Assembly (NCBI GenBank): GCA_008692225.1
Contig: VICG01000011.1
Location: 1,240,001-1,304,000, forward strand
Direction of reading: 5' to 3'
Source of the DNA: Monilinia fructicola
Lineage: Eukaryota > Ascomycota > Leotiomycetes > Helotiales > Sclerotiniaceae
DNA: 64,000 bases
Shown: in pieces, positions 49,151 to 62,358 of the stretch
Layout: each line of letters begins with the position of its first letter
How positions within the stretch are numbered: the first letter of the stretch is position 1
Program-made: the position numbers and the translations under genes
The notes under the pieces: model-generated
Told to the model about the DNA's origin: nothing
The model's input: only the letters and a program-made list of their open reading frames with translations
The model's database searches: none

Positions 49151-49747
49151 TTATTTGGCAGTTATTGACGAAGAGAATCTATTGATTACAAGTGATATAT
49201 TGAAAAACGGCCTTTCATGAAACCAAACCTTTGAATGCTTAGAATGGGACTTTGCATGCCATTCTCTCCAACGTGATGCCATGTAAGATCTTACAATTCC
49301 AAATCGGGATCTGTAGACTTGACTGTCTCCGCCGAAGATAATCATGACTGGGCTCAACATTTGTGATCCACTGCTCGCTTGAGCCATCGCTTCCCCGAGA
49401 AGCTTCATATTTCGGGACGAAAGATGACGACCCATCTCTGTGATTTTAGTGTTCATATTAGAACTGTCCTGGGCCAAGCCGAGAGACTGTAGAGCTGGAA
49501 GCGTCGATATCGTCAAGCATCTGGTCAATTCTGTAATGGTTCTACGTTCCTTGACGAACAATCTTTGTCTGCCAGGGCCAGAGGCTTTGATTATATGCCA
49601 TTCTGGTATATGAATCCTGAGGGGAATGCTATGTGTTCCATCCCGTAGAAGTATTGGGGCAGAATAGGTGAGTTGATAATATCTTGGATTACATGACCCA
49701 TGGTATATTGCCTTTTGGGGACAATCTAGAACAAAAGCTCTAATCAA
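49151..49747 (-). pseudogene. Unassigned open frame, probably a truncated gene
   Basis: The minus-strand frame is 198 codons long but opens with TTG and is preceded by stops, so the 5' part is missing. It contains RIHIPEWHIIKASGPGRQRL and MGRHLSSRNMKLLGEAMAQA, which look protein-like. No family is recognised. It may be the 3' part of a broken gene. Confidence 0.35.
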
Positions 49748-52700
49748 CGTCTACCGCAAAAATTACATAATCGTTGACTTGTATCAAAATAGTTATGATT
49801 TTGAGATTGATTATGAGAGCAAATCAGTCCCATGCTACAAAAATCGAAAAGTCATCTCATTCTCATGCTACCTGGATTCTATGCTAAAACAAGATAGCAA
49901 ATATTATGGAGATTTATTAGAAAAGTCTAGAATCTAATTACCCTCATACTTTAGATTCCAATTGTCACCATAGATACTACCTTCCACTTTGCACTACAAA
50001 CTTTACCATTCTACTACAGATTCTACCGTTGTAATTATACTATAAAACATCTATAGCGCAATAATAAAATATCCTTAATTTACATGACATAGTAGTGAGT
50101 CTTTTGACTTTTAAAAGCACAAGACTAATCACTCGTATACTCCAACCATAAGGGTTTCGAGTTCGAATACTCCAGCGTTAAGAATTAATATCTCAAGATA
50201 TAAAAATCTTATGATTCAGCAAAGTGCAGTCCAATATCAATATCTAATTACCTTATTGATGAAAAAAAATCAACAATAAACATAGTAAGAACAACAATAT
50301 ATAGCCCCTACTCACATGAATATTCCTGGTTGATCATTGATTGAGCTTTGTGCTGATCAACTGAGCAGCGCTGCTCCCCTGTGACAACCGAGTCACATTA
50401 CCGTGACATCTACAATGTCGATTGTGCGAAACGACAAGGGTGATATGGCTCGATATAAGCAATGGATCAGATCAGATACTTTACAATCGAGACAGCCTTT
50501 GCGACAAACATACATCCAAAGCCTTCGCATCTCCTCTGTCGCGGGACAGCGCTCGAGGGAGTATCAAGGATGACGCATGTTTTTCTTTGCCCGTTCCAAG
50601 ATGTAAGGCAATGGTGGTGGATGCGAGGCTACGAGATACTGTGCCATTATTCAGGAATCCTAGGCGAGAGGGTCTACGAGGAGAGAGCTCCTAGGTTCAC
50701 ATATCTCCCATGGACAGGCCGCTTTGAGTTCCAGGATCAAACTTTGGGACACCTTGAATTGGGTACGAGGAATAACGGCATAGGATGATGGCATTTTCTC
50801 TCAGAGGCGTCTTTGAAGACGTTTCGTGCTCAGGAGAAATATCACAGGGACAAAGATATTCATCTTCGACGTCGCGATCGGAGCCAGCTCGAGCCCTCAT
50901 ATCGAAATTGCCATTCTACCATCCTCCAATCGTTGATATCCCCACGATGACGACACAAGAAATTGCAGCCAAAACTTGACATGATCCAACTCTCAACTTC
51001 CACAAAGATTCAGCAGCAAGATTGCGAATAAAATTCAGACCTCGAAGAGGGTTAAAGTAGGTATAAGGATAGTGAGACGGCAGATAACGCTTCGTCCTCG
51101 TCTCACCATCACCGGCCTGTTTATCATCCAACTCCTAGCATGGAAAGCCACTTCAAGTGGGAGGACGGGGCAAGTGACGGGCGTTGCTAAGTCAAGAGAA
51201 TAGATCTCAATAACAACTGCCACGGTTGGTGAATCCTAATCTAGCTCTCATACGATGCGAGATAATCTCACAGCTCAAACGAGCCGGTGTGGTTTCAGTA
51301 GTCTTCATCCAGTCTTCGCGAGTCATTTGAGAGCAGCAAGTCATTACCGAAAGTTTTGATTCCCCACGAGCAATTTTGCCTGGATAGAACCTTGTCGTAT
51401 CCGTCAGTTGCAAAAATTCAGCACGACACGAATGGATATATAATCACGTTTTAACTCGACTGTAGCATCAATATCAGTTTCGTACTCTCGGGCCGGGAAT
51501 ATTCAATATTGGGTTCGTTACCGAGATGGGGACGATATTGCGAATAGGGACGGGCTAATATTGGGCTGATCTATGCAGTCCAAACTCACATCACGCAACA
51601 GTCGCTATAAAGAACATCAGAAGTCTTGTAATCTTATCTTAGGTTATTGAAACTCCATTACGGATTCCCTTTCATGGACCCTCATTAAACATGGAAAGAA
51701 GCGAGGTGGATGGATAGCCTTTTGCTTCAGATCAATCGTTAACTCCCAGGCATGACGAGACCAGGCCCAGATTGCATCAAGAAGCATGGTTCCAGATAGA
51801 GTTGATGATTCATGTGAAAGTCTCCTTTGATACCTGACCAGAGGAGGGAGTTCTAGACTTTGGGGTATGAGATAATGACGGAATGTACTAGGCGCATCCT
51901 CAACTCAAGATGGAAGATCAATTCTTCCCTTCCAATCTCCTCTTCTTATCATCCACCACCCCTTGCACATCTACGTCTCATCCTTGTGTTCGTTCAAACG
52001 CTTCACGTCATCAATCACCAAATCCCTGGATTTATTGCAAAGTTGAATTAATGTAGTAAGCCAACTTCGATTGCTTCGCTTCTCCTTCCTGCCATATTCG
52101 AACCACAGAAAAAGGTCCTTCTTTACCGGTCCCTTACCCTCATTGTTCTTCTAAAGTCGAATTTCATCTTGATTTTCCTATCATCAATCAATCTCTCAAT
52201 ATCAGTTAGCTACGAGAATCCGACGTCGAATGTTGGGGAGGCGCTGAAGGTTCGTCATCTTCAACCTCTCTTTCATCTAATCTTCGTTTTCGTCGATACC
52301 CAGAGGTCGAGCATGAATCACGGGATGAGGTTTAGGAGGAAAGTTCGTCATTTGGATGATTCTTTCTCAAGAATTTGCATCGACGAAGTATCCCAGCTCC
52401 CTACTGGTTACCCTGAGAGACAAGCCCATATCCGATTTGTAGCGCACTGGGGGATACCGATGCGTGTCTCTCTTCGTTTTCCCGTTCCCGTTGAATGGAT
52501 CGGTGTTTTCTTTCGGGTGTTCGGGTGTTCAAATCTTCATCGATTATCGCCTCTACCTTCCTTGGCTCCAAGCCTAGCTTTGGGCGCAGCTTGGAGAACA
52601 CAGAAGCTCTGAGTTTTTGTCATTCACCAGTACCTCCTAGGGTCGAGAGAGTGGGCCTTGATTATTATGTAGGTTTGGCTTTAGGTTGAAATATTCGATT

Positions 52701-54323
52701 AAGCGAATTTAAAGTTGAAATGATTATGATCTTAATGACGACTATGATGTTGATGATAGGGAGACAAATCAAAACCGAAGAAAAGAAGACACTAGACTCG
52801 TAGAGACCAGGAAAACTACCTCCGAAGTATCGTCAAAACCAAACCCATAAGTGTAGCGGCTTTGGGTTTTTCGACGGTCTAGGGATGTGTGTTCGACAAT
52901 ACGCTTAGCTAGTAGTGTAGAACTTAGCTTTACCTCCGATTGTAGTGTGTACACTACACATCCTTAACGCACAAGACAATTCTCCGCCACGACTGCGCAA
53001 TGCAATCCACTTAAACCCCCAATCCTCGACCAACTCATATTCAAGAACATACAGCTAGTCACCCTAGCTTCCGATGCCTCCTATAGCGACTCTGCAGATT
53101 CCTCATTCGCCCGACTCCAAAACATAGTTCCAACCCAGAAGAATAGCCATCCTCTAACCCAGTGCTCGCTCTCTACGAACTCTTCACCCCCGGGCCACGC
53201 GCTCTTCACCAATCCAATGACCGCAGACGAGAAACACCACGAGCTCGAATCGCCGACGAAGCTCGATGGATTCCATACCTGCATTGTCCTTGTCATCGTC
53301 ATTCTCATTGTGCTGGATGGTTTTCCATTTCCCATCTTCCATGTTCCATCTTCAATTTGAAGACAAATAACAACAAAATAGAAATCCCTCACCAAATCCA
53401 CCAAACACACCCAACAAACACACCAACAAACCAATCGACCCCCCCCCTCTCCCCCCTGAAAACTCCCCGCACAACACAACACAACACAACATTAACCCAA
53501 AACCAAAGACCGCGCCATGTATTTCGAACGAGACGATAGAATGATGTAATAGATGGGTGCAGCATAACTTCACCATGTCGATGGCAAAATAACGCAAATG
53601 GATATGAATATAAATATAAACATGAACATGAACACAAAACGCAAGAGGGACCGAAATGGGAAGGGGAATGGGAATGGGAATAGGAATAGGAATAGGAATA
53701 GGAATGGGGGATAGTGTACCGGAAAATCACACTATGCCACAGTTCACTCGTCGTCCACCAATGAATGACGAGTTTGTATGGTTCCTCGAGAACGACTTGT
53801 TCTGTTCATGAAAAGATTGAACGGTGAGTCGCTAGAGTGTTGTAGCATGCTATGAGTTAGTTGCTGCCCCAAGATACTGCCATCGTTGTAGGAACAAGAG
53901 ACTTGACCACGAGGGGAGAGCTGCAACTTTGAGCTCTCTGGAGAGAGGACCTCGGAATGAAATCAAGAAATATAGGGCCGCAGAGCAGCCAAACAACAAC
54001 TAAAATATGAACGCAAATATGCATTTGTCATTTGTTATTGTGAATCATTTCGTTATTCATTAAGCTAAAACACTTGGCCACATGATTTATTTTCCTTTCC
54101 AAATTCTCCCCCCCCCCATGCAAATTAATCCCTCCCCCTTAAACATGAATATCCCCTCACTATGAGATATTGCAAATAGCTCTAATTTCGGCCATAAACT
54201 CTGATGCAAGACCATCTCCATAAAATTAACGCCCATTGTGCCTCCATTGCTCAGCCCACCCATTGCTCCACGCCAAAACACATCATTTGCTCGTCAATAG
54301 TAGACTTTGCAGTAGTCTAATCA
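49748..54323. other. Long intergenic region
   Basis: No gene is supported. A tRNA-like segment with a T-arm of GAGT-TCGAAT-ACTC lies at about 50095-50175 in an AT-rich setting (see findings). Open frames at 51860-52690 occur on both strands without domains. A (GGAATG/GGAATA)n array is at 53658-53709. A run of C lies at 54109-54117. Confidence 0.45.
53658..53709. repeat. GGAATG/GGAATA minisatellite
   Basis: Eight or so six-base units, first GGAATG then GGAATA. Confidence 0.9.
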
Positions 54324-55680
54324 TTATTTCTTTACTAGTACCATTGTATCACTATTCGGCATCGAGGCCATTGAAAACCTTGTCTTTTTCTGTAACTTGT
54401 TTGGTTGTGGTGCAATTTGTTCTAGCTTATTGAGGCTCCAACTCTCGCGACGGTCGACTCCTTTTCCCTTTACATCATCTACTGGTGGTAGTTGAGTTCC
54501 GAATGTACCTGCAGGCAAGATCTCAAATCCAGAATTGACTTTTCTGATTGCTTTGTTCTGATGGAGCTCTCCAGGTATAAATTGCGAAGATGGAGAGGGA
54601 TTTTTCAACAGGGGAGCTCGGGACTCGACTGTATGATCGGTATAACGTTGATCCTCAACTGAGTTCAGATTGGAACCAAATGTTCTATCTGTAAGACTCA
54701 TGTGAGATGACACAAATGGGTTCGTCTCTTCATCATCAGGAGACAGAGGAATTGACGAATATTGACCCTTGCCCTTGGTTGTGGGCTGGTGAGAGAATGA
54801 TGGGAGGGCGGGCGTCAAAACATCTGGAGAAGGAGTTCGGGTAGAATAATTGAAAGGCCGATTAGTTTTGGAATGTTTAACACGAGAGAATGTCTCATCA
54901 GAATCGTCCGAAGTCCCAGATGAGCGTTCATTATCGGCAGCGGCAGCGGCATCAGAGATTGACGAATCCGACTCACGATGACCTCCACGAGGTCGATGAG
55001 TGTAAACCCTATCAGCTTCTTCGTTGCCTTGAAGATGACCCAGTGTCTCCTCATCATATTGATGTTCTCCAACTGTTCCAAAACGTAATAGTGATGATCT
55101 CTTTGGCGTGTAGGTTGCTCGTTGGCGGGATGAGCTACGAGGCTCCGAGGTAATAGTATCATCGTCACTAACACTTCTGTGGCTTGACAATAATGCAGAC
55201 TCGCTATACCTGGAATTTGGTTGATTCGTTTTGGGGGGTGTTGGATGATTGTATCCGTCGGGAGATACATGTGCGTTGGAGGTCGAGTCGGAAGAAGAAG
55301 GCTCATATGATGAATGACGGTGGAGCTTGATGCTCGGAACAGGAGTATTTGTTCCAGATATCCAGATACCATCCACTTGAATCCCACTCTGAATGGCCCG
55401 AACTCCGAATGGAATATCAACCTCTTTTCTTGTTTCGACGAACTGCCCACTTTGTCGTAGTTCTTGAATCTTGACACGCTTCTCTTCATCTATAATCTCC
55501 TGCCTTGCAACTATTCTGTTTGTCCATAATAACTTGATGTATCCTACGCAAAAGACTGCTACAATAGCACATCCCAAAACCTGACATGTATTAGTTGACT
55601 ACATGCAGACATAGACGACAATAACTTACAAACGTCATCTTCTCCCACAACTCCCAGGAATTGAAGAATGATATCGCCAT
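54324..55680 (-). CDS. Single-pass membrane protein, fungal, unknown function
   Basis: Two exons (55680-55630 and 55580-54324) give about 435 aa. The start MAISFFNSWELWEKMTF joins across a 49-nt intron to VLGCAIVAVFCVGYIKLLW, forming one hydrophobic segment at about residues 15-37, probably a membrane anchor. Next come basic and coiled residues (RIVARQEIIDEEKRVKIQEL), then VETRKEVDIPFGVRAIQSGI. The rest (~330 residues) is Ser/Thr/Asp-rich and probably disordered. The short N-terminal exon is missed by simple frame calls. The protein appears to belong to a conserved but unnamed fungal family. Confidence 0.8.
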
Positions 55681-56164
55681 GTTGAATATGGAGTCTTCAA
55701 TGTATCTGCAATACGGAGAGTAATGGTAAACGGTATCTGAATGAAAATCCTCTTGTTGATGTTGATAAAAAAGCAAATGCCTCCTACGAGCAGACAGCTC
55801 CCCCAGACCCTGAAAAGCCTTTACAGCGGAGAGTAGGTAGGTAGGTAGGTAGGTAGAAGTCAACTTATATTCTCCAGGAAGAAAAATTTAAAGCAGGAAG
55901 GGAAAAGTTTTCGTGCGTCTGCGAATTTCCTGTGACCAAATTGGAAGTTACTCTCCCATAAGAAATCTGTTTATTGGTTCCAAGGTTGTTTAGGAAAGAG
56001 TGATTTCCATGCCAGAGGTAAGTTCTGATGAGTCGTAGATCTTTTGAAACGAATCTTTGACTGGAGGTAAGAGGGAAGAGGGAAGAGGGAAGAGTCAAGG
56101 TAAAAGGTTAAGAGGAGAAGTAACACGTTCTCTCGAATCTGTATTCACAATCAAACTTCGACGT

Positions 56165-56232
56165 TGCTCTTTGCTCTTTGCTTTTTGCTCTTTGCTTTTT
56201 GCTCTTTGCTCTTTGCTCTTCGCCCTTTGCTC
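56165..56232. repeat. TTTGCTC minisatellite
   Basis: Nine or so seven-base units of TTTGCTC with TTTTGCT variants. Confidence 0.9.
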
Positions 56233-56438
56233 CCTGATCTTTTCTCTTTGAGTATGGACTTAGTAGGTATGAAGGTATTGATAGTTTCCGACCGTAATTC
56301 CAAGAAGAGGGTGAGTCCCTAATTCAAGTAGGTATTTTCGATTCGCTGCAAAGTCTCGAGGTCCTTTCAATTCTTTGATATGAAGATGGATGAAGGTGCG
56401 ATTTGCTGATACCACTGAGTCAAAAGACTTCACAAGTC

Positions 56439-56450
56439 TTTTCTTTTTCT

Positions 56451-56484
<34 letters not shown>

Positions 56485-56503
56485 TTTCTTCCTTTCTTCC
56501 TTT
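56439..56503. repeat. (TTTC)n microsatellite
   Basis: A pyrimidine tract of TTTC and TTCC units, about 65 bases. Confidence 0.9.
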
Positions 56504-57279
56504 GATCGATGAAGAGATGTATTGATTGAAATATGTGATGGAACAAGGTGAATATATTTGATATTCAAAATCCAAATGTGCGCTGGTGAGTCAAAGATTG
56601 ATCCAAGAAAAAAGAAAGAAGTTTTATATCTTGTGTTTGATTCGAGGCGATGCAAAAAAAAGGATAATGTAAACAATAATAATGATTTTGGTCTTCCTCT
56701 CTCAACGAAAGGTCGGTTGACGATTGAGGAAAGTAAAGGTTATCTTTATCTTTATCTGGATCTTCTTCTTTTCTTCTTTTCTTTCACTTGGGAGAAGAAT
56801 AACCTTACATACAACACACATACACCACACCCACACTCACACTCACACACGTATACATACAAGAAGGGAAAAAGAAAACTTCCGACATATGATTCCTCTT
56901 CCTCGTGTCGTGGTTGGCTCTTCGGAACCCTGCAGACGGTCACACCCTTTGGAGCTTCAAATCAACGGAGATGTGAAGAGGAAGGAGGAGGAAAACGTGG
57001 TCGATCAATATATATAAATAAATATATGCGGAGATTTGTGGTGGTGTACGACAATCATGTATGCGCAACGCAACACAGCGCAACACAATGAATGCACCGC
57101 GCGGTACACCTTTTCAAAGGTAGAAAAGATAATAACTTATAATTCCGAAAGATCTTTTTTGGAAAGGTAGTAAAGTTGAGAAAGAAAGAAAGAAAGACTG
57201 TTGTGATCCAAGTGCCAACGTGGTACTTATCTATTTTACCCAACATCCATCCATCAATCTCCACAAACGAATGAGAAGA

Positions 57280-57308
57280 CAGAGAGAGAGAGAGAGAGAG
57301 AGCGAGAG
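57280..57308. repeat. (GA)n microsatellite
   Basis: About thirteen GA units with one interruption near the end. Confidence 0.9.
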
Positions 57309-59473
57309 CAAAATCCTGACCTCAACCCTCACAAAGTGGATCCGAAGACTTTTTCCTCTCCAACATTTAGACAAGACCCTAACAAGAATAATAGGTAATG
57401 AGTGGGATGGACAGAGTCGATACTGTATATATAACACACCCTACAGATACGAGGATGCAATGGATCTGATACACGAAAAACCCATCACATTGATTGAACG
57501 CGTGCGTTCATCCCGGTCAGCGCCTGCAGGTCTTGGGAGCGCCCCAACAAACGATGTCTCGTTCTATAGGTGGAGCCCGCCGTGCATATCGAAAGCGTGC
57601 ATGGCGTTAGGGTGGCTGAGATATCCGTTTGCTTCTTTGGCGTCGGATGCCCGCGGCCTGGATTTCCAAGGGAGGGATGCCTGAGTACGGTGGAGAGGGC
57701 GGAGGCTGTGGCTCTTGAAGGTGAGGTCGAGAAATTAGATCTCGTCGAGACTCGAGGCCAACTTGCGCCTGCGGTCGAGTGGCACAGCAGCATGAGAATG
57801 TCTCGACTGTGTAAATGCCTGTCATGGTCCGCTGAATACACCCACTTACCGTACCGTCCAGGATCTCCATACTGTACTGGCGATCATCACAGCATCAGGA
57901 GAATATGGAGAAATTGAGGGGGACCAGGAAGGGGCCAGGGGTAAGTACATACATGTTCACACACGTACAGTAAGCCGAGAACAAGGGATTCCCCTCCATC
58001 TGGATTCTGGAGAAATTCCAGCATGTCAATCATACCCAGATCCGCACCCCCCTTTTTGGCCTCCTGTTTCAAGCGGGCTGACGGTCCCAAAGTCAAAAAG
58101 CCTCACCCGCGTGCCAAGCACAAACGCACTCGTATGTGTATAACAGCATTTAATTAGTTCTAGAGTACAGTGCCGATGTCACGAAAAATGTAACGCTAGG
58201 GGAAAGCATGCGTGCCACGTCAAAGAGCGGGAGAGCGGGATGCGGGATGCGGGATGCGGGATGATCTTTGGATGTCCGGGTAGGGAGGTAGGCACTAGGA
58301 AATCGGAAGGGTAAATCCTTTCGTCTAACGGGGACTAGAAAAGTCGCAAACAAGCTCGTGGATTATCAATCCAGTGCTCTGTACAGAGTACAAATATACA
58401 GCTACAGTCCTTCATTCAAAGCATGCCAGGGATGAGAAGGAAGCTCAAATAACTTTATGATACTTAATGTTCTTGTGTGCCTCACAGATAGGTTTTGCAC
58501 ATCCCCCGGCCGCCCCTTCATCATCTATATAAATCCATCAGAGTTACCCGAAGATGTTTTCCATGAGGACTATACCGTACTATAATTAGCGTACCTGGCC
58601 TCCACATTGAAGTGAAGACCTTTGTTTCGTCTGGACCGATCAGCCCAGGAGCAAGGTGGGAGAGAAGAGAATCACGATGATAGACCCATATTTTTTACTA
58701 GAAATGAATATATTTTTTCAGCTGTTGATTACTAGGTACATCTACTTCTACCAGGACTTGAAAATCACATCAAAACGGTGGAACAAACCTATCATACAAC
58801 AATGCATACTCGTATCGTCGTATAAATCATGAGATCCCTTTCGACATTATCATCGTCCGTGGGAGCTGGAATACGTCATAAAGTTTCGTTTCTCCTCCCG
58901 AAGGATTGGTTCAGTATAGGGTCCGAGTAGCAGGAAAACACGTGGGTATGTAATCTCACCAACTTTATCTCTTGGACCATGGTCGTCGATGTATAATGTG
59001 ATGAATCTCAAATATTTTCAACTGTCCGACTACCGCATCATCTATTCACAAGGGGATATCGATACCTACCTAGGTATCCATAGTTCAACCACCTCCCTCC
59101 CCTTCGCATAAATCTTGACCGGGTAATTATTTCAAATTGTTGGTAATACCTTGGAATAATGATCGACCTCGGTTCGGCCAACGACAAATCGATACAATGA
59201 CCCTCTCTCTCGTGATCAGCCCAGAAAAACGGGAACTGAGAGTCCGAGTGGCTTAGGAAAAATCATTCCAAATAGATAATCCAATCATTCCCAATTCTTG
59301 CGATGAAAAGACGTCAACCAGACTCTTCTTCTTGAAATCTAATCGTCCAGTCGTCAAGTAATTCGAATATCTTAATTCCATTTTATTTCAGGCTCCAAAA
59401 GTTGGAAAGACAATTAATTGATATCTTGTAATTGCTTGTCTCTTAATATCAAATATCCAATATCAATTTCAAT

Positions 59474-60375
59474 ATGCCGATTCTCCGAAATCCATTTGCA
59501 AGAAGACAGGACGTTCAGACTGGCTTACAGCCATCCCAAGACGATCAGAATGCTTCTCCCCGCCCTTCTTTCGAACGAGTATCTACAGTAGCATCTCAAG
59601 CATCTTCATTGAGCATCAAAACGGCAAGGAGTGAAGAACCCCCGGAATATAAAATGAGTGGTACGAAGACCTTTGTTTGGATGAAATCGGAGCTGCCGGA
59701 ATCAGGGGGAGACCTTGGCTAACGAAGCGATGGAATAGTTGTAAATGATAGCGGCGTGTATCTACCTGTATGTATTGGGAAAAGAATTTAATTTGCCCAT
59801 CCAACTAACCAGTTCCAAAGCCCTCCCCACCCGAAAAGAAGAGTTTCTGGCCGCGCAGCAAGAGCAATCTTTCTACGACCTCGACAAACCCCCGTGCGAC
59901 TTCGAATGATGAGATTGATCCATTCCCAATATCTAGAGAATCATTCGATTCTTATAGAAGATCATTTGTAAGTTTATACCCCACCCACATAATCGCCATT
60001 CCAGAATGTCCTCTAACTCCCTGGAAGGATATCTCAGCTAGATCACCTATCAGCTCAATCGACGGCGGGCGACAGAGTCTTGATTCTGCAAGACTACCTC
60101 GAATGCAACGATCTGCCATTGGCGATAGACGGTTTGATAGACAGCCGCCCACGGCCGAAGAAGGATTCGAGGATGTAGGGTTGAATGATGGCGCCAATGA
60201 CTTCACGAAGCAGACCAAGAAGAAGGGCTTCTTCTCGAAATTTGGCGATGAAGCGCTTCCATCATTCCACATGCCCGGGAGAAAGCGTGGTCAAAGTGGC
60301 ACAGGAGAAGAGCTTGGAACTATTCCGAAACCCGGCAATGCCACTCCACAAGTCGAGGTTGAAGAGGTTCGCTAA
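59474..60375 (+). CDS. Small Ser/Pro-rich fungal protein, unknown function
   Basis: Four exons (59474-59660, 59739-59767, 59821-59967, 60028-60375) give 236 aa. Exon 2 is only 29 nt. The sequence runs MPILRNPFARRQDVQTG, then EEPPEYKMSVVNDSGVYLPP, SPPEKKSFWPRSKSNLSTT, and ends FTKQTKKKGFFSKFGDE ... PQVEVEEVR. PPEY (a PY-type motif that WW domains bind) and the GVYLPPSPPE junction suggest a linear-motif-rich adaptor. It contains no enzyme motif. The intron at 59768-59820 skips an AG just after the branch point. Frame continuity over all four exons is the main evidence. Confidence 0.8.
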
Positions 60376-61159
60376 GGTGTTTACGACATTCATGAACTTT
60401 CAAGAGATGAAAATGTTTGAGGCGTTCGGTTGGAATTTTTGTACCATGTTGTACCGGTGCCTGCAACCCCCGCCTTTGAAATCGGTCATAGAAATATTAT
60501 GACTGGGGTTGTATACGAACTTCAGATGCCGCAAAGCTGCTGCTATAATAATAATGTAAAGCCTTAATGAGATAAAGGGTTCGTTATGATATTTCGAACG
60601 GGTGCAATTCTTGAGACCAAAGGCCATAGACATGGATATGGATATGGACATGGATATGGATATGGATATGGATATGGATTTGATACCTACTCTGGCCTGC
60701 TTGGATGTATGTGCTATGCTGTCTATGCAGTCTATACTGACTGTACTGTTTGTACTGTCTGTACTGTGCCCCTCTTGATCAATAGAGTCAGCGACAAATG
60801 GGATATTTGCTCTCTGTCGTCTCTTCTCATGCCAATTAAGAATAAGAAAAGTAGGAGATGGGATGAAACCTTTCGTATTAACAAATCATGAATAACGTTT
60901 TTAAAATTCCAAATACTCATCAACTTGGTCAAAAGTTAGTTCTTGATGTAGTATGGGAAGCCAAAAATTCAATTGATACCTCCATGTATGATGGAATTTG
61001 GCGGGGCAGGCTCGAGGATTAGCGTTATCGACTAGCTTATCGTCAGAAAAAAAAAGTTATTATTCTGCCATCCCCAGAACTTTTTTTCCTACATCAAATA
61101 AACCACCAGCATCCATCTAACCATAACACTTTTTTTCTACGCCTCCAAAAGAATATCAG
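60376..61159. other. Intergenic between the Ser/Pro-rich gene and ACL4
   Basis: A (GGATAT)n array lies at 60631-60679 and TGTACTGTC-type units follow near 60735-60768. No gene is seen. Confidence 0.5.
60631..60679. repeat. GGATAT minisatellite
   Basis: Eight six-base units of GGATAT/GGACAT. Confidence 0.9.
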
Positions 61160-62358
61160 ATGGCGAAAACTAAGCCAGGAAATAAGAAAGACAACAAACG
61201 CGAAAAAGCATCTCTCCATCGTACTTTCCGCAAGATCTACAAAAGCCTCTTCACCGCCCGCAAATCCAATGGATTTGCTAATACAAGCAACGAAATGTCT
61301 GCAGGAAGGTGATATCGAAGGAGCTGTGCCATTTGCGAAGAAAGCATTAGAGTTGGTGGATGTGCAGGCTGTTGAGGCTCTCCCAACATTAAACTTATTG
61401 GGAGAAATCCATGTGGAATTGGGAGATATCGATTCGGCGAGACAGTATTTCATGCAAGCGGCTGGAATTGATGAGAATGGGGACTTGAGTGAGGATGTGG
61501 GGGGTGGAGCGGAGAAATTCTTATGGCTGGCTCAGTTGAGTGAGGAAGGCGGAGAGGATAGTGTTGGGTGGTATGAGAAGGGCGCGATCAGTTTGAAGGC
61601 ACAGATTGGAGCTTTGTTGGAGAAATTGGAGAAGAACAAGTTGGACGATGCAGGACTGGCTTCTTTGGAGGAAAAGAGGAGGAAGTTGGCAGTGGCACTT
61701 TGTGGTGTGGTAGAGGTTTACATGACGGATCTATCATGGGAAGAGGACGCGGAAACAGAAGTGCGAGGCATTGGTCACAGAAGCTACTATGGTCGCACCC
61801 AACTATCCTGAGCCATGGCAGACACTGGCAAATGTCAGGATATCACAGACTAGAATGGAAGATGCACAGGCAGCATTGAAGAGGAGCTTAGATATTTGGA
61901 AAGATTTACCTCCCGAAAATGATGTCGTTCCGGATTTCCCTACAAAAGTCAGTCTGGCAAGATTGTTGATGGAGGCGGATATGGACACAGAGGCCATCGA
62001 AGTATTGGAACGTTTAGTGGGTGAGGATGATACCAGTGTTGAGGTTTGGTACCTAGGTGGTTGGGGATTATACATCATGGGAGAGAAACAAAAGAACGGA
62101 GAGAACGCACAACAAGAAAGCAACGGCGACGGAGAGAGCTGGAGAGTCTCGTGGATTTCTAGTCAACAGTGGTTGAACCATTGTCTTCGACTCTTTGAGC
62201 AACAAGATTATGAAGATGAACGTCTTGGTGCTCACGCTAAAGAGCTTGTCTCGATTTTGAATACTGAATTGGGAGAAGAAGCCGCAAATGCTGAAGTCGA
62301 AGAAGATGGAGAGGGTTGGGAGGATAGTGATGCTGACGAAGAAATGGCCGAATCATGA
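61160..62358 (+). CDS. ACL4: ACL4-like ribosomal protein chaperone with two apparent frameshifts
   Basis: The product is a TPR-type protein like Acl4, which captures ribosomal protein Rpl4 co-translationally and escorts it to the nucleus. The ATG at 61160 begins MAKTKPGNKKDNKREK, a basic tail. The TPR part (MDLLIQATKCLQEGDIEGAV, TLNLLGEIHVELGDIDSARQ) is in the next phase, and the second half (EALVTEATMVAPNYPEPWQT, WKDLPPENDVVPDFPTKVSL) is in the third. Both shifts are +1 and neither can be explained by an intron, since the only GT..AG spans there are 14-21 nt. Removing one A near 61203-61207 and one at 61754-61756 would give one continuous frame. The C-terminus is acidic (EEDGEGWEDSDADEE). 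Either the assembly has two base insertions or the gene is damaged in this strain. The first shift is less certain because the protein could start at 61269. Confidence 0.75.

Larger units (their letters stand above)
55681..59473. other. Repeat-rich intergenic region
   Basis: Simple repeats dominate: (GTAG)n 55833-55856, GGGAAGA units 56069-56095, TTTGCTC units 56165-56232, (TTTC)n 56439-56503, CACA runs 56817-56848, (GA)n 57280-57308, and GCGGGAT units 58233-58263. A palindromic GATACCTACCTAGGTATC lies near 59061-59078. Open frames at 57485-57917 occur on both strands with no domain. I call no gene. Confidence 0.5.

Noticed and set aside
52169..52690. Open frames on both strands near 52.4 kb
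   Set aside because: No domain, and neither has a clear start. They overlap each other, which suggests chance.
56558..57091. A 177-codon plus-strand frame
   Set aside because: It crosses simple repeats (CACA and TCTT runs) and encodes Tyr/Leu runs from them; not coding.
57485..57917. Open frames on both strands near 57.6 kb
   Set aside because: Three phases are open at the same time and none shows a family motif.
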